A stretch of 64,000 nt of DNA from Aquipluma nitroreducens (GTDB lineage Bacteria; Bacteroidota; Bacteroidia; Bacteroidales; Prolixibacteraceae): positions 434,001-498,000 of the forward strand of contig NZ_AP018694.1 of NCBI RefSeq assembly GCF_009689585.1, written 5' to 3'. Both the position numbers and the translations under genes were made by a program. This document shows, piece by piece, positions 47,326 to 54,595 of the stretch; the first letter of the stretch is position 1; every line of letters begins with the position of its first letter. The notes under the pieces are model-generated. The model saw only the letters and a program-made list of their open reading frames with translations. It searched no databases and was not told where the DNA came from.

Positions 47326-48225
47326 CATATGATCAACCAAAGCGGCACTTGCCGCCTGGTTGGGATGAACCTGATGTTCCAGTATGTAATCAACAGCCTT
47401 CTGTGCCTGAGAAGAAGCAATCAGCAACATCTTTTTATCTTCCTTGAATTTGCCAATCCAGCTTTTGATATAGGCAGCACTGTTGTCTATCGTGGCATTT
47501 TGAATACCGGTCATGTAGCAAAGGTATGCGGCTCCCAATTCGGCAACCAGTTCTTCCTGGCTGTAATCCTGTGAACCGAATTTGTGATCGGAAAGCTTTT
47601 CATGTCGGCCAGTCCTGTTGATATGCCCTGTAGAATGGACTAGCTCGTGGTAAAGTGTCGAGTAATACTGTTCGTCCTTGAAGAAAGTCCGTGGATTTGG
47701 CATCCCCACGTAATCTCCGGTAGGCGAATAGAACGCATGTGACTGGTCAAGCCTGATTTCTGGACTATCGTACCAAAATTCAATTAACTGCTCGGCATCG
47801 CCAATCGGATCAAATATATGGTCGTGTGCTTCTGTCGCCGGAATCTTGCTTTCATCAATACCTTCGGTTTGTTTCAGGTTGAAAACGGTATAATACCGAA
47901 GGAAAGGGATGTGGTCAATGCTGCCGTCTTTTTCTTCCGAATCCAGTAGCTTCCAGAATACCACAGGGAAACCTTTTTCACCTTTCAAAACATGACCACC
48001 TAATTCTTTGATCTGGTTGAAGGTGAGAAAGAAAGGAGAACCAAACTTATCTGCCACTGTCAACAGCAACCAGAAATTAAAACCACGGTAAGCTTTCTTG
48101 TGAACCATGTTTTGTGGAAATCCTATTTCAGCTTTCCAAGGCATCTGCCAAGGAACAACACCTGCTTCAAGGCGGTCAATAATCAGGTTGGTAACCATTT
48201 CATAAATATCGAATGAAGTATTCAT
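47311..48225 (-). CDS. ardC: ArdC-like antirestriction protein (ssDNA-binding, zinc metallopeptidase fold)
   Basis: 304 aa. The N-terminal domain (VPWQMPWKAEIGFPQNMV, RGFNFWLLLTVADKFGSPFF) matches the ArdC N-terminal ssDNA-binding domain. The C-terminal half has the zincin motif YHELVHSTGH and QEELVAELGAAYLC, the usual third ligand region. ArdC proteins are carried by conjugative elements and protect incoming DNA from restriction. Leader copy 2 abuts its start. Confidence 0.85.
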   Translation of the reverse strand: MNTSFDIYEMVTNLIIDRLEAGVVPWQMPWKAEIGFPQNMVHKKAYRGFNFWLLLTVADKFGSPFFLTFNQIKELGGHVLKGEKGFPVVFWKLLDSEEKDGSIDHIPFLRYYTVFNLKQTEGIDESKIPATEAHDHIFDPIGDAEQLIEFWYDSPEIRLDQSHAFYSPTGDYVGMPNPRTFFKDEQYYSTLYHELVHSTGHINRTGRHEKLSDHKFGSQDYSQEELVAELGAAYLCYMTGIQNATIDNSAAYIKSWIGKFKEDKKMLLIASSQAQKAVDYILEHQVHPNQAASAALVDHMAKAV

Positions 48226-48500
48226 GGGAAATTGCCGCTGCCCTGCGGACTTATTTTGGCTCCCTTCGATTTAACTAAGGAAATATCTGGCACGCCGTTA
48301 AACTTAAATTTTTGGCATACCAATATTGAGCTGTCACGGATCAGGTCAATGGGGTGCATGTCAGTTTCATGCCCGAAATGGGCAATCCATGAAACTGAAC
48401 GCATCCGAAGGAAACGAGCTACGAAAAGCGAGTTCCCCTTTACCATTCCGTGAAGCGATTAATAACTTTGTCGGAAATTTGAGTGTAACATATAACCTTA
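48226..48500 (-). promoter_or_regulatory. Repeated 5' leader, copy 2
   Basis: Nearly identical to copy 3 for about 200 bp. On the minus strand it ends with the hairpin ccgc-agggca-gcgg, 9 nt before the ardC-like ATG. Further upstream are tcagtttcatg/catgaaactga (an 11-bp stem) with a small inner stem, and the conserved block cggaa(t/c)ggtaaagggg. It starts just after the terminator of the zinc-ribbon gene. Confidence 0.75.
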
Positions 48501-48532
48501 TAATAGATTTTTGTTAACTGACTAAGAACGAA

Positions 48533-48554
48533 CAAAAAAGGGGCAAAAAGCCCC
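48533..48554 (-). terminator. Intrinsic terminator after zinc-ribbon gene
   Basis: On the minus strand ggggc-ttttt-gcccc is followed by a T6 run. It lies 8 bp after the stop of the 70-aa gene. Confidence 0.75.
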
Positions 48555-48561
48555 AATCATT

Positions 48562-48774
48562 TTAATATGGATTTCCATTTCCTGCATAAACATCTTCGTC
48601 TGCTGAAGCCGAAAGGAAACTGCGGTATTCCGGCTCTCCGCAACCAGAGCATAACAAGGTTTGTGTTCGTGGCCAATAATAGGCTATGGTTCCTTTGGGC
48701 AATCGAGTTTGACACTTCGCACAGCAACTGGGATATCGAACTACAATCTGTTTTGGATCATCTTTATATCGCAT
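48562..48774 (-). CDS. Small zinc-ribbon-like protein (70 aa)
   Basis: Cys pairs SCCAKCQTRLPKG and LLCSGCGEPEY form a likely zinc ribbon. The C-terminus is acidic (SASADEDVYAG). It follows the DUF6573-like gene by 50 bp, before a terminator, so the two probably form a bicistronic transcript. Function unknown; similar proteins occur in Bacteroidota mobile elements. Confidence 0.65.
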   Translation of the reverse strand: MRYKDDPKQIVVRYPSCCAKCQTRLPKGTIAYYWPRTQTLLCSGCGEPEYRSFLSASADEDVYAGNGNPY

Positions 48775-48824
48775 AATAAATACCTCCTATGATTTTGTTT
48801 TAAAAAATTGTTTGCTTGAATTCA

Positions 48825-49259
48825 CTAATCTTCGTTTGGTTTCATGATAAAAATGGCAGGTGACGGATCGTCGAAATCCTGCGCCTGAATGACGGCTTTG
48901 AGGGTAACCAATCTATTGAATCGATTTTCAGGTGATTCAAGTTTCTCATTGGGTTCCCAGTTACATTCATCAGGCAGATAGCTAATAAAATCGTACTGTA
49001 AAAAATTGGAGGAAACATTCCGGGCATGAAAAGCAAACATGAACAGCACATCCCAAAGGCGGCCTGAAAGGTTTTGTAGTTGCTCCATACCTTTCGGAAC
49101 TTCAACATATTTGTCCCATGCTGCCCGTGTCAGATAAACTGGGTACTTAATACCTGCTTCTTCGGAAGCTTTGCTGTCAACTTTAACAAGGAAGCCGTCT
49201 TCCACAGCTTGCCGGGTTGAATACGTGGAAATAATTTCCCAACCATTTGAATCTTTCAT
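48825..49259 (-). CDS. Mobile-element accessory protein, DUF6573-like
   Basis: 144 aa from ATG 49259 (MKDSNGWEIISTYSTRQAVE); the longer in-frame opening from 49370 lies inside the leader. DGFLVKVD, YPVYLTRAAWDKYVEVPKGM and GRLWDVLFMFAFHAR resemble the DUF6573 pattern found on plasmids and conjugative elements. Leader copy 3 ends 8 nt before the start. Confidence 0.6.
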   Translation of the reverse strand: MKDSNGWEIISTYSTRQAVEDGFLVKVDSKASEEAGIKYPVYLTRAAWDKYVEVPKGMEQLQNLSGRLWDVLFMFAFHARNVSSNFLQYDFISYLPDECNWEPNEKLESPENRFNRLVTLKAVIQAQDFDDPSPAIFIMKPNED

Positions 49260-49525
49260 TGATTTTGCTGCTGCCTTGCAGACTTTTGATGGCACCCTTT
49301 GATTTAACTCAGGGCATATCTGGCACGCCGTTAAACTTAAATTTTTGGCGTACCAACATTGAGCTGTCACGGATCAGGTCAATGGGGTGCATGTCAGTTT
49401 CATGCCAGAAATGGCCAATCCATGAAACTGAACGCATCCAAAGGAAACGAGCCACGAAAAGCGAGTTCCCCTTTACCGTTCCGCGAAGCGATCAATAACT
49501 TTGTCGGAAATTTGAGTGTAATAGA
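49260..49525 (-). promoter_or_regulatory. Repeated 5' leader, copy 3
   Basis: Minus strand: the last hairpin is ctgc-aaggca-gcag, so all three leaders keep a 4-bp stem with compensating changes (CCGC/GCGG, CTGC/GCAG, CCGT/ACGG) around an A(A/G)GGCA loop. The 11-bp stem tcagtttcatg/catgaaactga is also kept. A short frame starting GTGACAGCTCAATGTTGG runs in this copy into the gene itself; in copy 2 it stops early, so it is probably not translated usefully. Confidence 0.75.
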
Positions 49526-49719
49526 AACTTCGGTTAAATATCCATGGTCTAACTTTAAAAATGCTAGTCGCTATAAATGAGACTACCAATCTTGTTATGG
49601 CTATCAATAAAACTAATTTGAGTTGTAAAATAATTGTAAGTTTATAACTTAAATTTAAGTTTATTTTGATAAATTAGGAGTCTTAATAAAAACACTGTCA
49701 ACAACTAATCAATCTACTT

Positions 49720-50736
49720 ATGGAAATAATATTTAATCGCTTGTATAAAATTGATGTTGATACACAGTCCGCAGCACAAGAGCAATTCCAAGAACACGAT
49801 AATCTGGATAACTATATTATGGATTTGTTAGAAAAAGTTACAGAGGAAGAAGGTGATCGGTTGTATAAGTATGAGGAAGGCTCAACAACAATCAAATCTA
49901 TTTTAGATGATATAATTCAGGGAGATAACTACGATAATTATTGTAGCCTTTTAGCAAGTAGATTGCTACAAGAGGAAACTGTGGCTCAAGAAAGATATGG
50001 ACACCTCCATGATATTCAGAAAGGAATGCTTATAGTTTCTTATGTCCAAATGACTGCAACCGAAAATAAGATAATTATCTCAAAAGCTGATTATGATACT
50101 TTTATAGAGGAGATTACTGGGCAAATAAAAAGTGGATTACCCTTAAAAAAGAAAATATTCAAAGCTTTTGTTGCCAATGTAAGCAGAGGCAATGTCTCAA
50201 AAATGGTCACTTATGACATGAATGCGAAAGTATCTAAATATTGGTGGAAGGAATTTTTAGAGTTATCTGTAATTCGCGGAGATATTGAAAATATGGAGAC
50301 TGCATTCAATGCAATTCAAAGTGATATACTGAACCCGCTAAAGAAAAAATATGAATCTGATTATATTCATTTGTGGAATGCTTCCATTGCATATTTCAGA
50401 GCGACTGGCGAATTTAATTTAAATCACTATAGAGATGAAATAATAGGAAATTATGTTCCATTTAACAATGATATCGCAATTGAATCACTTAAAGAAAAAT
50501 GTAATAAATTACCTCAAAAATACGGCTTTGATGTTAGGTTTGAGAAAGTTCCTTCTGTCATCAGTAAGAAAACTGAAAAGACGCTGGTGCTTTCTGAAGA
50601 AATTGAACTAGTTATGAAACATGATGTTGCAAATTTGAGGAAAACATTTAAACCCTATGAAGATGAAGATGGGAAATATATCATGATTCAAAGCGAAAAA
50701 GGATATAATTTTGCACAAAAACTGAGAAATGAATGA
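49720..50736 (+). CDS. NdpA-like (37-kDa nucleoid-associated) protein, divergent
   Basis: 338 aa with no signal or membrane segment. The layout resembles NdpA/YejK-type proteins: an acidic helical N-terminus, a central DIQKGMLIVSYVQMTATENK strand pair with IIISKADYDTFIEEI, GLPLKKKIFKAFVANVS, and a terminal segment DEDGKYIMIQSEKGYNFAQK. Similarity is weak, so this is an inference from pattern. It overlaps the membrane protein gene by 4 bp (ATGA), so the two are translationally coupled and probably act together. Confidence 0.45.
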   Translation: MEIIFNRLYKIDVDTQSAAQEQFQEHDNLDNYIMDLLEKVTEEEGDRLYKYEEGSTTIKSILDDIIQGDNYDNYCSLLASRLLQEETVAQERYGHLHDIQKGMLIVSYVQMTATENKIIISKADYDTFIEEITGQIKSGLPLKKKIFKAFVANVSRGNVSKMVTYDMNAKVSKYWWKEFLELSVIRGDIENMETAFNAIQSDILNPLKKKYESDYIHLWNASIAYFRATGEFNLNHYRDEIIGNYVPFNNDIAIESLKEKCNKLPQKYGFDVRFEKVPSVISKKTEKTLVLSEEIELVMKHDVANLRKTFKPYEDEDGKYIMIQSEKGYNFAQKLRNE

Positions 50737-52196
50737 GTTCAATATTACAAAATATTATAAGTCTATTTTGTTCTTCTAAAGTCGATATACGGAAGATTAA
50801 AGAAGAATATGATCAGGTTGAGATTATTATTACCAGCCAAGATTGTCTATTCCCTAACGCAAGTGATTTTGCAGTAAATCTCAAAAATCTTAACGACAGA
50901 GACATATTACATATTTCGATCCGTCAGGATGACGAAATCCTTGAAAATTTTTCAACCAGTGGGAATAATTCATTTGATGAATTCGTTTCAAAATATTCAA
51001 AAAAATATAATCGGCAAATTCCGATTGAAATCAAACTAACTGTAGTAAAGGAAACTCAAACCCAAATAATCTCGGTTTATTATTTTGATCAATTTATTGA
51101 ATATCTGAAATCCTTGTCTGTTGTTTTTTTTCTTTCTGTAATAAAAAAGAACTTAAAAAATGGAGAGATTTTATTTTTTGAACTACAAGATAAATCGATA
51201 ACAGATGAGTTAATTACTAATAGTATAATCATTTCGGCTCAAAAAGGGTTCAAACAACAAAACTTATCAGCCAAAAGATTAGAGAGGAATAGCCAAATTA
51301 GAACTGTATGTAATTGTAACCTACTACCAAAATATGACTTTATTCCTGAAGATTTTTATCCGATAAAGGAATCAGGAAATTCTAATCTTGATAATTTATT
51401 TAAACTGATATCTACAATCTATTCAGTTATATTTCTCTTTGATATCGTTAATATTGAGACAGATAATATAGATTTTAAATTAAACGGGTATAAAACTATA
51501 TTTAAAAATTTTAAGTTATCTTCTATTGACATCCCTTCTTTTGACTATTATTTCAAAATATACGATTGGGTTTATGAAGGAGGTAGCATCATTGATAAGA
51601 TAGGTTTGGCAAGAAATATAATTTCGCTCAATGTTGATCAAAATGACCTAAAAATTCCAGAAACTACCTTTCATGCAATTCAATCTGGGTTTAAAATCTA
51701 TCAAAAAGAAAATATAAAACAATACATAGAAATAAGAAACAAGATATCTGATCAACTAATAGAAATTCAAAATAAGGCAGATAAAATAGTGGAAGATTTT
51801 ATAAATGATTTTAAAAGAAGTTTGTTCACTTTTGTTTCATTTTTCGCTTCGGTTCTTGTTCTTAAAGTTGTTTCAAAAGGAGATTTAACCGGAGGCTTCT
51901 CAAAAGGGGTGACTTACCTATCTATTGGATTTTTGTTGATATCTTTAATAATAATGTTTTTTCGGTTGGGCGAGATAAAGAAACAAAAAAAACGATATAA
52001 AGATTTTTACCTTAATATGAAAAACCGATATTTGGATTTACTTGATAAAAGTGATATTGAAAGAATTTTAAACAAAGACCATGACTTTAAGGAGAATTTA
52101 AAATATATAAACTGCAGGGTTAAAAACTATGTTTGGATTTGGTCCCTTTCAACATTAGTGCTATTTATAGCTGTTGTTTGTTTATATAATCCATAA
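50733..52196 (+). CDS. Membrane protein with large cytoplasmic domain, partner of NdpA-like protein
   Basis: 487 aa. The first ~360 residues are soluble, with alternating strands and helices. A helical stalk (IEIRNKISDQLIEIQNKADK) leads to three membrane segments: two near residues 365-425 (LFTFVSFFASVLVLKVV, YLSIGFLLISLIIMFF) and one at the end (IWSLSTLVLFIAVVCLY). I recognise no domain. A soluble sensor joined by overlap to a C-terminally anchored membrane protein, next to restriction and Gabija genes, fits a two-gene defence module; this is inference. Confidence 0.5.
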   Translation: MSSILQNIISLFCSSKVDIRKIKEEYDQVEIIITSQDCLFPNASDFAVNLKNLNDRDILHISIRQDDEILENFSTSGNNSFDEFVSKYSKKYNRQIPIEIKLTVVKETQTQIISVYYFDQFIEYLKSLSVVFFLSVIKKNLKNGEILFFELQDKSITDELITNSIIISAQKGFKQQNLSAKRLERNSQIRTVCNCNLLPKYDFIPEDFYPIKESGNSNLDNLFKLISTIYSVIFLFDIVNIETDNIDFKLNGYKTIFKNFKLSSIDIPSFDYYFKIYDWVYEGGSIIDKIGLARNIISLNVDQNDLKIPETTFHAIQSGFKIYQKENIKQYIEIRNKISDQLIEIQNKADKIVEDFINDFKRSLFTFVSFFASVLVLKVVSKGDLTGGFSKGVTYLSIGFLLISLIIMFFRLGEIKKQKKRYKDFYLNMKNRYLDLLDKSDIERILNKDHDFKENLKYINCRVKNYVWIWSLSTLVLFIAVVCLYNP

Positions 52197-52231
52197 TCTT
52201 AACATTACTATTCCTTAATATTGAACAAAAA

Positions 52232-53272
52232 ATGCTTTACACGGAATACATAGCCATAAAATCAATTGCCTTACATCAAGTAGGGAATAAATTGAATGCC
52301 GAAGGCGTAAAGATATCTAATTCTGAGCTATACCTTATTAACGAAGTCAGGTCTCTATTATCATCGTATTTTATTACCCCGTTTAAATCTAATGAATATC
52401 ACAATTTCTTCCACGAAAGTGATCTTGGGCTAAACGAGGTTTTTGTATATGCCAATCAAATATTTGACCATCCTGACTCTTTGTATAACCAATCGGTAAA
52501 TTTGGCCAAACACCTTTATGAACAAAGTTTACATCCTAAGATTAAAGGCGGAGAATTTTACACGGTCTATTTTCAGGATTGCATTTTGGACGGAAAAACG
52601 GTGGACGCAGTTGGGCTGTTTAAATCTGAAAATAAAGATACTTTTTTAAAGGTTTATCCTTCAGAAGGTGGGTTTAATATCGAGAGTGAAATGGGCGTCA
52701 ATATTAATAAACTGGATAAAGGATGTTTAATTTTCAATACAGAGCGCGAAAAAGGCTATGTTGTGGCCGTTATCGATAACACAAATAGGGGAGCTGAGGC
52801 GCGCTATTGGATTGATGATTTTCTGCATGTCAGACCACGGCAGGATGAATACCATGATACGCATAATATCCTTTCACTTTGCAAAAATTTTGTCACAAAA
52901 GAGTTACCACAACAATTCGAATTGTCCAAAGCAGATCAGGCAGATATATTAAACCGTTCCGTCCAATTTTTTAAGGACAATGATAGTTTTAATTTACAGG
53001 ATTTTGCCAACGAAATAATGGAAAAGCCTGATGTAATTGTAAGTTTTAAAAATTACACAGAAGCTTTTCAGAGGGAACGGGAAATCACAATTAATGACAA
53101 TTTTACCATTTCTGACTCAGCCGTAAAAAAACAGACACGGGCCTTCAAGAGTGTAATCAAGTTGGACCAGAATTTTCACATCTATGTGCATGGTAATCGA
53201 GAGCTAATCGAGCAAGGCGTGGATGAAAAAGGGCAGAAATTTTATAAAATCTACTACTTGGAAGAATCATAG
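52232..53272 (+). CDS. Nucleoid-associated protein (NdpA/YejK-like)
   Basis: 346 aa, typical length for the Bacteroidota family. Recognised segments: LNEVFVYANQIFDHPDSLYN, QSVNLAKHLYEQSLHPKIKG, GEFYTVYFQDCILDGKTVDA, GCLIFNTEREKGYVVAVIDN, NRGAEARYWIDDFLHV, and a C-terminal DQNFHIYVHGNRELIEQG. Family members bind DNA and are sometimes carried on mobile or defence islands. It follows the membrane protein by 35 bp on the same strand and might belong to the same operon. Confidence 0.75.
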   Translation: MLYTEYIAIKSIALHQVGNKLNAEGVKISNSELYLINEVRSLLSSYFITPFKSNEYHNFFHESDLGLNEVFVYANQIFDHPDSLYNQSVNLAKHLYEQSLHPKIKGGEFYTVYFQDCILDGKTVDAVGLFKSENKDTFLKVYPSEGGFNIESEMGVNINKLDKGCLIFNTEREKGYVVAVIDNTNRGAEARYWIDDFLHVRPRQDEYHDTHNILSLCKNFVTKELPQQFELSKADQADILNRSVQFFKDNDSFNLQDFANEIMEKPDVIVSFKNYTEAFQREREITINDNFTISDSAVKKQTRAFKSVIKLDQNFHIYVHGNRELIEQGVDEKGQKFYKIYYLEES

Positions 53273-53277
53273 GATTT

Positions 53278-53421
53278 TCAACTATACAACAACCTCTCCA
53301 ATTTCATCTTCCATTTTTCCCAATCAAGCATTTCTTTGGTTTGAAGGTCGATAAGTTTTTGGGTATGGTCGTGGTGAACCAGGTGACACAGTTCGTGGAT
53401 AATCACATATTTAATTCTCAT
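53278..53421 (-). pseudogene. C-terminal fragment of YgjP-like M48 metallopeptidase
   Basis: 47 codons starting at an ATG that overlaps the stop of the upstream gene (GATGAGAATTAA). It contains YVIIHELCHLVHHDH with the zinc-binding HExxH, and the usual C-terminus MLDWEKWKMKLERLL. The N-terminal two thirds of the enzyme are absent. It is not a copy of the intact homologue at 53911, so a second family member was lost here. Confidence 0.7.
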
Positions 53422-53896
53422 CGAATCCATTAAAGGGAACATCATCATCCGGATCGTGATCAAACGGCCCAATGCTCGGAGGATTAAAAAGTCCCCAGCG
53501 ATCAATGATATAATCCCACTTTTCAAATCCGGCGACCCAATCGATAAACAACAACCGATATTCCTCCAGTAAATCCCTGATTATTTGAAAATATTCCACA
53601 TGCTCAAAACCAAACATTTCGAGCGAGTGATTCTGAACCATCAATTCACGGGCAGCCTTTCGGATTATGGCAGCGCACTCCATCCGGATGTCATATAATT
53701 GCCCTCCTTCGGCGCCTGCAACTTTCACAGTGAGCAACATTGCATCTTCGAGCATAATGCCTTTGATATGACAGAGATATTGATCGTCATCATCAATCAG
53801 TTGACAAATCTGGTCAACCACTTCAAAGATTTCCACTCCCTTTTTATAGATAGGGAGTTCTTTGGGGTCTATTTCATCGTTTTCGTCGTCAAACAT
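53411..53896 (-). CDS. Hypothetical acidic protein of type I restriction locus
   Basis: 161 aa, strongly acidic at both ends (MFDDENDEIDP, HDPDDDVPFNGFDEN), with a helical centre (YKKGVEIFEVVDQICQLIDD, LYDIRMECAAIIRKAARELM). It starts 14 bp after the metallopeptidase gene in the same direction, so it is likely co-transcribed with hsdR. I do not recognise a function. Confidence 0.6.
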   Translation of the reverse strand: MFDDENDEIDPKELPIYKKGVEIFEVVDQICQLIDDDDQYLCHIKGIMLEDAMLLTVKVAGAEGGQLYDIRMECAAIIRKAARELMVQNHSLEMFGFEHVEYFQIIRDLLEEYRLLFIDWVAGFEKWDYIIDRWGLFNPPSIGPFDHDPDDDVPFNGFDEN

Positions 53897-53910
53897 GATG
53901 AGTTTTCTTT

Positions 53911-54591
53911 TTAGATTGTCATTCTTACCCCGTTACGTTTTAACCAGGTTTCCTGCTGCTGATAATTCGGGCAAATGGTCGAAACTTTATCCCAAAATGC
54001 ACGTGAATGATTTGGATGCTCCAGATGAACCAGTTCATGAATAATCAGGTAATCCAGAACTACCATTGGAGCCATCACACATTTCCAGTTGAAATAGATA
54101 TTTCCGGCAGGTGTGCAGGAAGCCCAGCGTGTAGGAAGTTCACGAATCTCAACTTTACCAGGCATTTTATTGACTGTATTCTGATATAGTAATAAACGTT
54201 CTTCGATCTTCAGTTTGGCCTGTTTCTTATAGAATTTCACAAATGCCTCTCTTGGAGAAATCGCCTTATCACTTAACAGGAATTTTCCATCTTTGAAAAG
54301 CAAATTTCGCCTTTGCCCTTCTACCAGATGCAAATTGTAATTTTTACCCAAATACATAAACGATTGGCCTGAAACATACTGACGTTCAATCTGTTCTTTG
54401 TTCAACTCTTTCCAGTAAAGCAGCTTCTTATGTATTTCGTATTCTTTTGATTTTAGAATCGACAAAATCCGTTCATCCTCAATATTTTCAGGAACCTGAA
54501 CGCTTACTGTACCATCGCGCTCAATTACAATGTGCATCGATTTCTTTCGCGACGAGCGTATCACGTTTATATCTAATCCGTTCAGATTCAT
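53911..54591 (-). CDS. YgjP-like M48-family metallopeptidase of type I restriction locus
   Basis: 226 aa. YgjP/DUF45 pattern: INVIRSSRKKSMHIVIERDG at the start, RWASCTPAGNIYFNWK before the zinc motif IIHELVHLEHPNHSRAFW, then the final NYQQQETWLK. It is a predicted zinc protease; such genes commonly follow hsdR in type I loci, where their role is unknown. It starts 4 bp after the hsdR stop. Confidence 0.82.
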   Translation of the reverse strand: MNLNGLDINVIRSSRKKSMHIVIERDGTVSVQVPENIEDERILSILKSKEYEIHKKLLYWKELNKEQIERQYVSGQSFMYLGKNYNLHLVEGQRRNLLFKDGKFLLSDKAISPREAFVKFYKKQAKLKIEERLLLYQNTVNKMPGKVEIRELPTRWASCTPAGNIYFNWKCVMAPMVVLDYLIIHELVHLEHPNHSRAFWDKVSTICPNYQQQETWLKRNGVRMTI

Positions 54592-54595
54592 TCGG

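Noticed and set aside
48226-48446. Open frames on both strands within the repeated leaders, including a frame starting GTGACAGCTCAA.
   Set aside because: The frame is not conserved between copies (early stop in copy 2, different sequence in copy 1), whereas stems are conserved; best explained as untranslated RNA.
49526-49540. The word acttcggttaaa, identical to 12 bases of the IS4-type left end, occurs near 49527.
   Set aside because: Similarity stops after 12 bases, with no transposase and no right end nearby; could be chance or a tiny relic.
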